Below, in pieces: positions 1 through 8,454 of a DNA stretch of 64,000 bases (within the stretch, counting starts at the first letter, position 1; each line of letters starts with the position of its first letter). Below the pieces are notes generated by a model. That model worked only from the letters and a program-made list of their open reading frames with translations, was not told the DNA's origin and searched no databases. Both the position numbers and the translations under genes were made by a program. Source of the DNA: Prevotella sp. (GTDB taxonomy: Bacteria > Bacteroidota > Bacteroidia > Bacteroidales > Bacteroidaceae); the NCBI GenBank assembly GCA_017447515.1, contig JAFSNG010000057.1, positions 1-64,000 of the forward strand. Reading direction: 5' to 3'.

Positions 1-42
1 AATACTTTTGGACTATTTAAAATTTCTTTCGGAGTATTGCAT

Positions 43-113
43 TTTAGTGCCGGTAAACTCGGAGTTTAGTGGCACTAAAAGTGGAGTTTACCGGTAGTAA
101 ACGGCCAGTCCGC
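43..113. repeat. Degenerate direct/inverted repeat in the left-edge spacer
   Basis: The 162-base stretch before the first gene holds no gene I can support. Bases 43-113 are built from variants of a unit like tttagtgccggtaaa in both orientations. The exact 15-base string at 43-57 recurs at 27708-27722, about 27.7 kb away, inside another array of the same kind. The function is unknown. Confidence 0.6.
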
Positions 114-162
114 TTCCCTGCCCTGGGAATTCAAGTATTAATGCTCAGTAATTTCGCCATCT

Positions 163-789
163 TTAGGCCATGGAGAACAGGAATTGCTGGTTAACGTATA
201 CGCAGCGGACATTGCCGAAGCGGATGAGGCGGGCCAGCAGCGTGATGACCTTGTGACGGGGAAGACGTGAGAGGCGGACGATACGGTTCAGGGGCAGCTG
301 GCCTTGAATGGCATCCAGCAACAGGCGGATGTCGTCGTCGTAGGTAATCATAGTCCCTTGCGGCTTCTGCGACTCACGCCAGAGGGCAAGATGAACGGGC
401 GAAGCCACGATGTTCTCGTCGTTCATGCGGATATACGCACGTTTGCGACCCTCTTCGTCCAGCGCACAGATAGGGCGTTTGCCGGAAGGTGGAACGGTGG
501 CAACGACAATAGTACGCTTGTCCACGTGATAAGTGTCGAACTTGATGCTCGCTTCGGGCTTGCAGAATTTGTAGGCGGCCTGGTGCATCATGTATATCTC
601 CTCTTCGCTACGGACACCCGAGAGATGACCGTCGTCGCGAACGCCAATGAGCAGGCGCCCACCGTCGGTGTTGGCAAAAGCCGATACCGACTTTGCCAAC
701 TTACAAGCATCAGCCACACGGTATTTGAAGTCCTGCTGCTGGTGCTCGCCCTCGCGAATCAGGCTGAGAAGATACTCCTTGTCGTCCAT
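163..789 (-). CDS. AlbA_2 (Schlafen-like) domain protein
   Basis: Predicted 208-residue soluble protein. The N-terminal 110 residues look like an AlbA_2 (Schlafen AlbA_2) domain: E-x-Q-Q-Q-D-F-K-Y near residues 16-23, then S-A-F-A-N-T-D-G-G-R-L-L-I-G-V-R-D-D-G. That domain is found in putative nucleic-acid-binding regulators and helicase-like proteins. The C-terminal part (about 150-208) could be a small winged-helix-like tail. I chose the ATG at 789; the frame is open further upstream, but that stretch reads as antisense of the serine acetyltransferase. It lies 23 bases downstream of that gene and is probably the last gene of the pump/two-component operon. The biological role is not known. 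Confidence 0.75.
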   Translation of the reverse strand: MDDKEYLLSLIREGEHQQQDFKYRVADACKLAKSVSAFANTDGGRLLIGVRDDGHLSGVRSEEEIYMMHQAAYKFCKPEASIKFDTYHVDKRTIVVATVPPSGKRPICALDEEGRKRAYIRMNDENIVASPVHLALWRESQKPQGTMITYDDDIRLLLDAIQGQLPLNRIVRLSRLPRHKVITLLARLIRFGNVRCVYVNQQFLFSMA

Positions 790-812
790 ATGTCCGGCAA
801 AGGTAGATATTT

Positions 813-1724
813 TTATATCCCGAGGCCGCCGTCGAAGTCGGTGGTGACAGCTTTGGACTGCTGGATGCGGGAGTAGGGCGGAACGTCGTTGGTGACCCAG
901 ATGTTGCCTCCGATGACGGAGTGGTGGCCGATGGTGATGCGGCCGAGGATGGAGGCGTTGGAGTAGACGGTGACGTAATCCTCGATGATGGGGTGACGCG
1001 GTACGTTGAGGATGTTTCCCTGCTCGTCGTACTTGAAGCTCTTGGCTCCGAGGGTGACGCCCTGATAGAGGGTGACGTGATGGCCGATGATGCACGTCTC
1101 GCCAATGACGACACCTGTGCCGTGATCGATGGCGAAATACTCACCAATCTGTGCGCCCGGGTGGATGTCAATGCCCGTCTTGGAGTGGGCCTGCTCGGTG
1201 ATGATGCGGGGGATGACGGGCACCTTCAGTTCGTGCAGCTTGTGGGCTATGCGGTAGTGCGTCATGGCGTTGACGACGGGGTAGCAGAAGATGACTTCGC
1301 CGTAGTTGGGTGCGGCGGGGTCGCTGTCGAACATCGCCTGTACGTCGGTATAGAGCAGCCGCTTGATGTCGGGCAGTGCGCTGATGAACTCGTTGACGAG
1401 CCGCTCGGCTTCCTCGTAGATTTGCTGTTTGGTCTTGATGGCCTCGCAGTCCTCACAGAACTGGAGTCCGTGGGCTATCTCCTTGCGGAGCAGTCGGGAG
1501 AGCTCCTGCATGTGTACGCCGATGTAGTAGGATCGCAGCGACTCGTCGGACTGGCGCTTGTTGAAGTAGTCGGGGAAGATGATGTTCTTCACCAGTGCGA
1601 CGATTTGCTTGACCTGCTCGACGGAGGGCAGGGGGGCATCGATGGCGGGCATCATGTTGACTTCCTGCTCGGTCATCTTGGACAGCAAGGCCACATTCTT
1701 CAGTAATATCTCGTTATCTTTCAT
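813..1724 (-). CDS. cysE: Serine O-acetyltransferase
   Basis: Makes O-acetylserine from serine and acetyl-CoA, the first step of cysteine synthesis in the cytoplasm. The 303-residue protein has the helical N-terminal domain of the family. A left-handed beta-helix of hexapeptide repeats follows from about residue 185, including P-G-A-Q-I-G (189-194) and the hallmark D-H-G-T-G-V-V-I-G-E-T (200-210), whose Asp and His are catalytic in known CysE enzymes. The C-terminal tail is longer than the minimal enzyme, as in other Bacteroidetes. It starts 30 bases after the LytTR regulator, so it is probably co-transcribed with the pump operon, an unusual place for a cysteine gene. Confidence 0.93.
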   Translation of the reverse strand: MKDNEILLKNVALLSKMTEQEVNMMPAIDAPLPSVEQVKQIVALVKNIIFPDYFNKRQSDESLRSYYIGVHMQELSRLLRKEIAHGLQFCEDCEAIKTKQQIYEEAERLVNEFISALPDIKRLLYTDVQAMFDSDPAAPNYGEVIFCYPVVNAMTHYRIAHKLHELKVPVIPRIITEQAHSKTGIDIHPGAQIGEYFAIDHGTGVVIGETCIIGHHVTLYQGVTLGAKSFKYDEQGNILNVPRHPIIEDYVTVYSNASILGRITIGHHSVIGGNIWVTNDVPPYSRIQQSKAVTTDFDGGLGI

Positions 1725-1754
1725 AACTATGAACTATGAATTATGAGCTGTGAA
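1725..1754. repeat. Short direct repeats in the spacer
   Basis: The 30-base gap between the regulator gene and cysE is made of degenerate copies of actatgaa/aattatga/agctgtgaa. It is one of several spacers in the window that consist almost wholly of private short direct repeats. Confidence 0.5.
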
Positions 1755-2465
1755 CTACGACAGCGTGTGGTTGTCAAAGAACTGCTGGCAGTCCTCTTTG
1801 TAGGAGTCGGAGATGGGGATGTGCTCGTCGCCGAAGACGATGCGGAAGCGGTCTATCTGCTGGGCTTTCGTCATGTGGACGATGTAGCTGCGATGGGTGC
1901 GCAGGAACTCGGGTCGCGGCAGATAGTCCTCGAGTTTCTTCATGTTCATGAGCGACATGACTTTCGTGCCGTCCTGCAGATAGAAGCGGACGTAGTCCTT
2001 GAGACCCTCAATGTAGAGGATGTCGTCGAGTCCGACGCGGACAAGTTTGTAGTCGCTCTTGATAAACATGAAGCGGTCCTGGGCAGTGGCCTGCTGGCGC
2101 TGGGTGACGCTGAACCAGTCGAGGGCCTTGTTGGAGGCCTTGAGGAAGTCGTCGTACGAGATGGGCTTCATGAGATAGTCGAGTGCGGACACCTTGTAGC
2201 CTTCGATGGCATACTGCTGGAAGGCGGTGGTAAAGATAATCTTCGTCTCGTAAGGCAGTATCTTGGCAAACTCGATGCCGCTGAGCTCGGGCATCTGGAT
2301 GTCGAGGAACAAGAGCTGTGCTGGATGGTCGCGCAACTCCTTCATGGCCTCGAGAGCCGAGCCATAGGTGCCTATGAGGTTGAGAAACGGTGTTCTTTCT
2401 ACGTAGCTCTTGAGCAGTCCTGCTGCCAAGGGCTCGTCATCGATAATGGCGCAATTGATTGTCAT
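1755..2465 (-). CDS. LytTR-family response regulator
   Basis: A 236-residue two-domain regulator. The receiver (1-120) keeps the acidic pair D9-D10, the phospho-acceptor D55 in L-F-L-D-I-Q-M-P and K100 in L-M-K-P. The second half (about 130-236) is a LytTR DNA-binding domain, with F-I-K-S-D-Y-K-L-V-R-V and an L-R-T-H-R-S-Y-I-V-H motif. It lies 14 bases downstream of the matching LytS-type kinase and is presumably its partner. All key residues are intact, so it should be phosphorylated normally. Its targets cannot be read from the sequence; its own pump operon is the natural guess. Confidence 0.93.
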   Translation of the reverse strand: MTINCAIIDDEPLAAGLLKSYVERTPFLNLIGTYGSALEAMKELRDHPAQLLFLDIQMPELSGIEFAKILPYETKIIFTTAFQQYAIEGYKVSALDYLMKPISYDDFLKASNKALDWFSVTQRQQATAQDRFMFIKSDYKLVRVGLDDILYIEGLKDYVRFYLQDGTKVMSLMNMKKLEDYLPRPEFLRTHRSYIVHMTKAQQIDRFRIVFGDEHIPISDSYKEDCQQFFDNHTLS

Positions 2466-2479
2466 AATGTTTTCTTGAT

Positions 2480-3550
2480 TTAATTATTTCTTAATTTACT
2501 ATTTGATTCTTTCCAATCGGTGATTTGGATGTGAGCATGATATTCCTTCCCGTCGGGTGTGACGCCCTTTTCCCACGTGTGATGAGCGAAATAGGCCAGT
2601 TCCAGGCGGCGCTGTACCTGCTGAAGGCCGATGCCGTGACCGCTGTGGTCGTCGGCGGCCTTGGGGTAGTTGGAATTGGCGATGTCGCACGTAATCTGAC
2701 GGTCGTCGGCATCGATGTTGATATGGATGAACGACGGCTCGGTGGGGCTGACCCCGTGCTTGAAGGCATTCTCGACGAGCGAGATGAAAATCATGGGGGC
2801 AATGTCGACCTGTGAGGCTCGAATGGTGTGCTGGAACTGGATGTCAACGGACTGGGGAAGACGGATGCGCATGAGGTTGACATAGTTCTGCAGGAACTCC
2901 ACTTCGTCCTTCAGCGGAACGGTGGGCTCCTGATAGTCGTACAGAATGTGGCGCAGCATCTTCGACAGTTCCTGGATGGACTCTTGAGCCTTGGGTGTGT
3001 CGAAGGCCGTCAGTGCGTAGATGTTGTTCAGCGTGTTGAGCAGGAAGTGGGGGTTGATTTGGTTGCGCAGGTTGCTTAGCTCGGCAGTTGCACGCGCTGT
3101 CTCAGCATCCTTGCGCGCCTTGTCGGCCCACATCCACTGCTGTGCGAGCTTGATGCAGGTGGCGGCAGCGCCGAAGATGATGAAATTGACGGTGTCGCGG
3201 ATGGCAAAAAGGATGACGTCAAGTGCGTCTGGTTCCCTGCGTGCATTATGGAATATGTCGTTGGTGAAGTCCATCCAGTATTGCTGGAAAACCACGAACA
3301 CAACGATCAGCACCACGTTGATGAGCAGGAAGTAGCGGTGCTTGCCTGCGACGAAGTAACGTGGAGTGAGCCATATGTAATTGGCATAGAACATCACCAT
3401 GAGCAACAGGGGCGACATGCAGTTCATGACGTACTGCAACATAGGGATGCCTGTACCCCTCATATACTGCATGGGTGACAGGAACATAAATGCCCAGAAT
3501 ACCACATGCAGGAAGGCTTTTATCCGCCGGTCTAATAACGGTTTTCCCAT
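2480..3550 (-). CDS. LytS/YehU-type sensor histidine kinase
   Basis: A 356-residue membrane kinase. Four hydrophobic segments fill the first 140 residues. The His_kinase domain carries N-P-H-F-L-L-N-T-L-N-N with the phospho-acceptor at H168. An HATPase_c domain follows, with the N-box L-V-E-N-A-F-K-H-G around 259-267 and the glycine-rich H-G-I-G-L-Q. The ATG at 3550 is preferred over a start 23 codons further up, because that longer version would overlap the end of the upstream permease gene; the chosen start lies 4 bases past the permease stop. It is translated just ahead of the LytTR regulator, completing a two-component pair at the end of a pump operon. There is no obvious extracellular ligand domain, so it may sense membrane state. 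Confidence 0.92.
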   Translation of the reverse strand: MGKPLLDRRIKAFLHVVFWAFMFLSPMQYMRGTGIPMLQYVMNCMSPLLLMVMFYANYIWLTPRYFVAGKHRYFLLINVVLIVVFVVFQQYWMDFTNDIFHNARREPDALDVILFAIRDTVNFIIFGAAATCIKLAQQWMWADKARKDAETARATAELSNLRNQINPHFLLNTLNNIYALTAFDTPKAQESIQELSKMLRHILYDYQEPTVPLKDEVEFLQNYVNLMRIRLPQSVDIQFQHTIRASQVDIAPMIFISLVENAFKHGVSPTEPSFIHINIDADDRQITCDIANSNYPKAADDHSGHGIGLQQVQRRLELAYFAHHTWEKGVTPDGKEYHAHIQITDWKESNSKLRNN

Positions 3551-3554
3551 ATTG

Positions 3555-4769
3555 CTATTCGTGTCTGATGGCTTCGATAGGATCCATGTTTGCTGCCTTC
3601 TGGGCAGGAATGTAGCCAAAGAGTACGCCTATGAATACACAGACGAGGAAAGATACATAGATAGACCACGCAGGGACGCTCGACGGCATGCCGACGATGG
3701 CGAGACCGGCACTGGCCGAACAGCCTACGAGGATGCCGATGAGTCCGCCCGTGACGGAGATGAGCACCGACTCGATAAGGAACTGCAGCGAGATGACGGG
3801 TCCTGTGGCTCCGACGGCCATGCGCAGGCCAATCTCCTTGGTGCGCTCGGTGACGCTGACGAGCATGATGTTCATGATGCCGATACCAGCCACGAGCAGC
3901 GAGAAGGCCGCTGCGACGACGAGAATCAGCGTGACAGTATCCATTGTGCTGGACATCGTCTCCATCATCTCAGCCTGCGAGCGGATGGTGAAGTCGTCGG
4001 CAGCCTCGCCCTTCAGCTTGTGGTTGTCGCGAAGCATCTGCGTCAGTTCCTCGATGGCCGCATCGGAGAGCTCCTCGGTGAGTGCCGAGCAGACGATGCT
4101 CGAGAAATAGGTCTGAGCAGCGATACGCTTCATGACGGTGGTGTAGGGGGCAATGATGACGTTGTCCTGGTCCATACCCCACGAGTTGTAGCCTTTCGAT
4201 TTCAGCACACCGATGACACGCATGGGGATGCTCTTGAAACGGATGGTCTTGCCAATGGGGTCGTGACCGTTGAACAGTTCCTTGACGATGGTAGCGCCGA
4301 CGACGCAGACCTTGGCGGCCTTGCGGATGTCTTCCTCGGTGAAGCACTCGCCCTGTTCGACAGGCCATTGCTTGATGTCGAGGTAGTCGATGGACTCGCC
4401 GTACATCGAGGCGTTGGTATTGTTGTTGCCGTAGATGGCCTGACCGCTGGCAGTGACCTCGGGAGACACCTTGGTCACGAATTTCTTCTCGCGCATGATG
4501 CGTTCGTAGTCGGCCATCTTCAACGTCTGCATGGATGACGGGTCCTGACGCACACCGCCACGCATATCAGCTCCAGGACGGATAGTCAGCAGATTGGTAC
4601 CCATCGTCGACAGCTCCTGACGGATGCTCTCCTTCGAGCCTTGTCCGATGGACATCATGATGATGACGGCAGCCACGCCGATGATGATACCCAGCATCGA
4701 GAGGAACGACCGCATCTTGTTGTTGGCCACGGCCTTCAGGCTTACCTTAAATAAATTCGTTATGTTCAT
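3555..4769 (-). CDS. MacB-like ABC transporter permease
   Basis: A 404-residue inner-membrane subunit of the MacB/LolC-like FtsX superfamily. One transmembrane helix lies at about 20-45 (S-M-L-G-I-I-I-G-V-A-A-V), followed by a periplasmic MacB_PCD domain of about 220 residues with G-x-x-V-V-G motifs. Three C-terminal helices (about 280-395) include the G-I-G-I-M-N-I-M-L-V-S-V-T-E-R-T-K-E-I-G signature. The ATPase is a separate gene 23 bases upstream, unlike E. coli MacB where both are fused. Together with the adaptor and TolC-like protein upstream it should form a tripartite, mechanotransmission-type exporter. The substrate (antibiotic, peptide or lipid) is unknown. Confidence 0.92.
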   Translation of the reverse strand: MNITNLFKVSLKAVANNKMRSFLSMLGIIIGVAAVIIMMSIGQGSKESIRQELSTMGTNLLTIRPGADMRGGVRQDPSSMQTLKMADYERIMREKKFVTKVSPEVTASGQAIYGNNNTNASMYGESIDYLDIKQWPVEQGECFTEEDIRKAAKVCVVGATIVKELFNGHDPIGKTIRFKSIPMRVIGVLKSKGYNSWGMDQDNVIIAPYTTVMKRIAAQTYFSSIVCSALTEELSDAAIEELTQMLRDNHKLKGEAADDFTIRSQAEMMETMSSTMDTVTLILVVAAAFSLLVAGIGIMNIMLVSVTERTKEIGLRMAVGATGPVISLQFLIESVLISVTGGLIGILVGCSASAGLAIVGMPSSVPAWSIYVSFLVCVFIGVLFGYIPAQKAANMDPIEAIRHE

Positions 4770-4792
4770 AATTCACTACGTTCATTATGGCT

Positions 4793-5548
4793 TTAATCAT
4801 CCTGTGGTATGGGCAGGGCGGCGAGAGCCTCGGCTGCCGACCTGATATTCGTATTGATGGTGTCCTCGCGAATCTTGCCGTCGCGCAGATTGATGTTGCG
4901 CGAGGAAAACTCGGCAATCTCAGGATTGTGGGTCACGAAGATGATAGTGTGGCCCTTGCGGTAGAGCTCCTGAAACAAGACCAGCATCTCAAAAGAGGTG
5001 CGCGTGTCGAGGTTACCAGTGGCCTCATCAGCCAGCAGTACGGCGGGTTCGTTGACCAGCGCGCGGGCAATGGCTACACGCTGCATCTGACCACCCGACA
5101 TCTCGTTGGACTTATGCTCCAGACGGTCACCCAAGCCTACAGCTTGCAGGGCCTTGATGGCGGCCTCGCGACGCTGCTGGGCGTTGTACTTCGAGTTGTA
5201 CATCAGCGGCAGTTCCACGTTCTCGACGGCTGTGGTCTTAGCCAGCAGGTTGTAGTTCTGGAATACAAAGCCGATCTTCTGATTGCGCAGATGGGCGCGC
5301 TGGGTCTTCGACATCGAACGCACGCTGATGCCGTCGAGGAAATACTCGCCGCTGGTGGGGGTGTCCAGACAGCCCAGCTGGTTAAGCAGCGTCGACTTGC
5401 CCGAGCCCGAGGTGCCCTGGATGGTGACGAACTCGCCCTCATAGATCTTGAACGAGACACCACGCAGCGCCTTCACCGTCTCGGAGCCTACCTGGAAGTA
5501 GCGCTTGACGTTCTGCAGCTCGATGACTACTTTTCTATCTTCATTCAT
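4793..5548 (-). CDS. ABC transporter ATPase of the MacB/LolD type
   Basis: A 251-residue cytoplasmic ATPase. It has Walker A G-T-S-G-S-G-K-S-T-L near residue 45, a Q-loop in V-F-Q-N-Y-N-L, the signature N-E-M-S-G-G-Q-M-Q-R near 150, Walker B V-L-L-A-D-E-A-T-G-N-L-D, and the switch histidine in I-F-V-T-H-N-P. This matches the LolD/MacB subgroup that powers FtsX-like permeases. The gene lies between the adaptor and permease genes in the same direction, with 40-base and 23-base gaps. The C-terminal tail is about 20 residues longer than the minimal LolD fold. Confidence 0.94.
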   Translation of the reverse strand: MNEDRKVVIELQNVKRYFQVGSETVKALRGVSFKIYEGEFVTIQGTSGSGKSTLLNQLGCLDTPTSGEYFLDGISVRSMSKTQRAHLRNQKIGFVFQNYNLLAKTTAVENVELPLMYNSKYNAQQRREAAIKALQAVGLGDRLEHKSNEMSGGQMQRVAIARALVNEPAVLLADEATGNLDTRTSFEMLVLFQELYRKGHTIIFVTHNPEIAEFSSRNINLRDGKIREDTINTNIRSAAEALAALPIPQDD

Positions 5549-5588
5549 ACATCTTACTTCTTACATCATACATCTTACATCAGCCATC
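5549..5588. repeat. Short direct repeats between the adaptor and ATPase genes
   Basis: The whole 40-base spacer is built from variants of acatcttacttc / acatcatacatc / ttacatcagccatc. The 12-base core acatcatacatc is also found in the signal-peptide coding region of tamL (45691-45717). It is transcribed as part of the pump operon message; any role is unknown. Confidence 0.6.
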
Positions 5589-6785
5589 TTACCTCTTCGG
5601 TTGTTGACCGCCCTGTTGGTTCCTGTTGTTTTGGCGTGGACGAGGCATGAAGGGGTTCTGGGCTTGCTGACCCTCAGGAGTGTCGTCTCCGCTCAGCGTG
5701 AAGTCGACGAGCACCTCGGTGCCCTCGTTGATGCCGCCAGTAATCTCGGTGAGCATGCCGTTGGTAGTTCCTACCTGCACGGCATGAGCCTTGAAAACGT
5801 TACCCTCCAGCGTCCAGACCTTCGTGGGCGCATCGACGTCCTCAATGGTCTGACCCTCTGAAAGCAGAGCCTCGGTGGGCATGAATCGCAGCGCCTTGGC
5901 AGGAGCGGCGAGGACGTCGTTCTTCTCAAGGGTGTAAATGGTGACGTTGGCAGTCAGGCCGGGCTTCAGCTTCAGGTCCTTGTTGGGGGCGGAGATGACC
6001 ACCTCGTAGGTTACCACATTGCTCTCGGTGGTAGCCTGCTGGCGAACCTGCGTCACCTGACCCTCAAACTTGTCGTCGGGATAAGCGTCAACAGTGAACG
6101 ACACGCGCTGACCTTCCTTCACGCCACCGATGTCGGCCTCGTCGATGTCAGCAATGACGCGCATGTCCGTCAGGTCCTGGGCAATGGTGAAAAGCTCAGG
6201 GGTGTTGAACGACGCAGCAACGGTCTGTCCCTCCTCAACGCTCTTCGACAGTACCACACCGTCGATAGGCGAGGTGATGGTGGCATAGCCCAGATTGGTC
6301 TGTGCCTTCTGCACGTTCTCACGGCTCGAACGTACCGTCTGCTGGGCTTTGTCGAACGATAGACGGGCATTCTCGTAGTCGTTGGCCGAAACGAGCCCCT
6401 TGTCGTAGAGCGTCTTATAGCGGTTGTAGTTTGCGGTCTCGTAGTTCAGCGTGCTCTGGGCACTCGACAGGTCGGCCTTGGCACGGTTCAGTTCACTGAT
6501 GAGGTTGGTCTTGTCGAGCTCGGCAATGACCTGACCTTTCTTCACGATGGAGTTGTAGTCGACATAGAGCTTCGAGACGATACCTGACACCTGTGTACCT
6601 ACGGTCACGGAGGTGACGGGTTCGATGGTTCCCGTAGCAGTAATCGACGTGCTGATGTTCTGCTTTTCTACCTTGGCAGTAGAAAACTCTGCCTTTTGTT
6701 CCTTTTTGCCGCCTGAGCACATCCAGACGACGAGGGCTACGACCACTGCGGCGGCTATGCCCATCCAAACTTTCTTGTTCTTCAT
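5589..6785 (-). CDS. MacA/HlyD-type periplasmic adaptor
   Basis: A 398-residue membrane-fusion protein. The N-terminal hydrophobic anchor spans about 5-23. It is followed by a lipoyl/barrel-sandwich half with G-T-Q-V-S-G-I-V, a paired coiled-coil hairpin at about 95-170, the second lipoyl half with I-T-S-P-I-D-G-V-V-L, then beta-barrel and membrane-proximal domains. It ends in a Pro/Gln/Asn-rich tail. It should link the ABC permease to the TolC-like outer-membrane channel. It lies 29 bases after tolC and ahead of the ATPase gene, matching the usual adaptor-ATPase-permease order. The cysteine at the end of the hydrophobic stretch (W-M-C-S) is not a good lipobox, so I favour a membrane anchor. 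Confidence 0.93.
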   Translation of the reverse strand: MKNKKVWMGIAAAVVVALVVWMCSGGKKEQKAEFSTAKVEKQNISTSITATGTIEPVTSVTVGTQVSGIVSKLYVDYNSIVKKGQVIAELDKTNLISELNRAKADLSSAQSTLNYETANYNRYKTLYDKGLVSANDYENARLSFDKAQQTVRSSRENVQKAQTNLGYATITSPIDGVVLSKSVEEGQTVAASFNTPELFTIAQDLTDMRVIADIDEADIGGVKEGQRVSFTVDAYPDDKFEGQVTQVRQQATTESNVVTYEVVISAPNKDLKLKPGLTANVTIYTLEKNDVLAAPAKALRFMPTEALLSEGQTIEDVDAPTKVWTLEGNVFKAHAVQVGTTNGMLTEITGGINEGTEVLVDFTLSGDDTPEGQQAQNPFMPRPRQNNRNQQGGQQPKR

Positions 6786-6814
6786 ATCTTTTTGTTTTCT
6801 TTTATTTTTTACTC

Positions 6815-8113
6815 TTACAGCTTCATCGTTTCACCTTCGTAGAACTTCAGCATCTGCAGGTTCAGGATGGTCAGATATTTCGACTGCAACTTGTTCTGCT
6901 GGGCTTGCAACAGTTTGTCCTTGCCTGACAACAGCTCCACGATATTCTTCATGCCCAGGTTGAACTGCTCCTGCAAGAGATCGTACGACTCCTGCTCGCT
7001 ATCGACGGATGCCACCGCCGAACGGAACTTCTCTTGGTTGTTGATGGCGTTGAGCCAGTAACCCTCAATGGTCTCGAACAGATTGTCCTGCTCGTTTTTC
7101 AGCGTCAGCCGTGCCTGTTCCTGCGCAATAAGGGCCTTCTGAACATTGGTCTTTGTCTTGCGGCCGTCGAATAAGGGGAGGGAGATGCCGACACCAGCCG
7201 ATGTACCAAAATTGGTCTTCATCTGTTTGCTCCATGAGTACGTTGACGAAGAGAAGGTGGACGTTCCCACACTACCCGTCATGCTGACAGAAGGCATCCA
7301 GCCTGCTTTCGCTATCTTCAGCTGCAGCTTGCTCGACTCAATACCCAATTGGGCACTCTGAATCTCAGGACGCTGCAGCAGTGCGGTCTCATAGACTTCT
7401 TGCAAGGGGGGAACATCGGCCAATGCCTGATTGTCGGTGGCGGATGGGTCGGCAATGTCGAATTCCATGACACCAGTCAGTTGCAGCAGTTTTTTCAGTT
7501 GCAACTTGTAGTTCGACAGTTGGGTCTCGGCCTCCACGACGCTGTATTCGCCGGAAGCACGCTGGGCAGTAAGTTGGGCAAGGTCGGCTTTCGACATCTG
7601 ACCTACCTCTAACATTTGCTTTCCACGCTCCTCGTTCTTCTTGCTGGTCTCCAGACTCTGACGGTTTACCTCGATGGCTTCCTTCTGATAAAGTATCTGC
7701 ACATACAGCTTGGCAATGGCCTCCTGCACGGAGTTAGATGATTCCAATACATTGAGGTTAGAGTCCTGCTCCTTTAACTTACTCAATTTCAGTTGGTTGG
7801 TATTCTGACCACCATTCCATACCGTCCATTGCGCACTCACGGTGTAAGTACCATTATAACTCACCTTGTCAGACGAGTAATCGTCCCACGGGTCGTAGCT
7901 TACGCCCTGATTGGTCGATGCCGACAGCGTGGGAAGCAAGGCAGCCTTCGACTGCTTGACGTCCTCCACAGCACTCTTCTGCGTCAGTCTGATCTGCTGC
8001 AGGTCAATGTTGTGCTGCATGGCATAGTTGATGCAGTCGTCCAGCGTCCATTGCTTCTGGGCGCTAATACCAAGACTTGTCATCAATGCCAACAATAAAA
8101 AACCTTTCTTCAT
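6815..8113 (-). CDS. TolC-family outer-membrane efflux protein
   Basis: A 432-residue outer-membrane factor. The signal peptide covers residues 1-19 (ends G-I-S-A-Q). Two outer-membrane efflux repeats follow, at about 22-215 and 240-430, each with long alpha-hairpin heptads typical of TolC. The start is set at the ATG at 8113, which opens the signal peptide; the frame extends another 30 codons but that would cover the promoter. It is the first gene of the pump operon, with about 60 bases between the -7 box and the start codon. It provides the exit duct for the MacA/MacB-like complex encoded downstream. Confidence 0.93.
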   Translation of the reverse strand: MKKGFLLLALMTSLGISAQKQWTLDDCINYAMQHNIDLQQIRLTQKSAVEDVKQSKAALLPTLSASTNQGVSYDPWDDYSSDKVSYNGTYTVSAQWTVWNGGQNTNQLKLSKLKEQDSNLNVLESSNSVQEAIAKLYVQILYQKEAIEVNRQSLETSKKNEERGKQMLEVGQMSKADLAQLTAQRASGEYSVVEAETQLSNYKLQLKKLLQLTGVMEFDIADPSATDNQALADVPPLQEVYETALLQRPEIQSAQLGIESSKLQLKIAKAGWMPSVSMTGSVGTSTFSSSTYSWSKQMKTNFGTSAGVGISLPLFDGRKTKTNVQKALIAQEQARLTLKNEQDNLFETIEGYWLNAINNQEKFRSAVASVDSEQESYDLLQEQFNLGMKNIVELLSGKDKLLQAQQNKLQSKYLTILNLQMLKFYEGETMKL

Positions 8114-8173
8114 TTTCTTATACCTTATTATATATATCAACCGTTGTATCAGGATAACTGATTTTACCGATGC

Positions 8174-8205
8174 AAAGGTATATGTTATCGATGAAATAAC
8201 CAAAC
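8174..8205 (-). promoter_or_regulatory. Bacteroidetes-type promoter for the pump operon
   Basis: Read on the minus strand it is TTTG, exactly 20 bases, then TAccTTTG: the -33/-7 pair used by the primary sigma factor of Bacteroidetes. It lies about 60 bases before the tolC start codon and has no other gene to serve. Confidence 0.85.
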
Positions 8206-8328
8206 AAGTTAGACATTTTATTCGCCTTTGTAGAAATAAAATCTCTATTCTTCGATAAGATTTTTGTTTTTAACGGTATTTTAACGCATAAAATGGCAGC
8301 ATTCAGGTAGAAATGAATCTATGATGCA

Positions 8329-8356
8329 CAAAAAAAGCAGCCCTTTTTGGACTGCT
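8329..8356 (-). terminator. Rho-independent terminator after tRNA-fMet
   Basis: On the minus strand an 8-base stem (agcagtcc / gggctgct, one G-T pair) with a 5-base A loop is followed by a run of T. It begins five bases after the mature end of the tRNA. Confidence 0.8.
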
Positions 8357-8360
8357 GTAG

Positions 8361-8433
8361 TTGCGGAGGCAGGACTCGAACATGCGACCTCCAGGTTATG
8401 AGCCTGGCGAGCTACCAACTGCTCCACTCCGCG
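8361..8433 (-). tRNA. Initiator tRNA-Met (CAU)
   Basis: A 73-base cloverleaf with anticodon CAU in the loop CTCATAA. Initiator marks are the unpaired C1/A72 at the top of the acceptor stem and the A11-U24 pair in the D stem. CCA is not encoded. Two departures are visible. The anticodon stem is CCAGG/CCTGG, so the usual three stacked G-C pairs become A-U, G-C, G-C. The T stem GCATG/CCTGC contains a U-C mismatch at its fourth pair. It has its own promoter and terminator. Confidence 0.93.
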
Positions 8434-8454
8434 ATATTTTTTCTTAAGCGGCTG

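Noticed and set aside
163..789. Defence-related Schlafen/AlbA_2 system
   Set aside because: No nuclease, helicase or other defence gene accompanies it; it looks like the distal gene of the pump operon.
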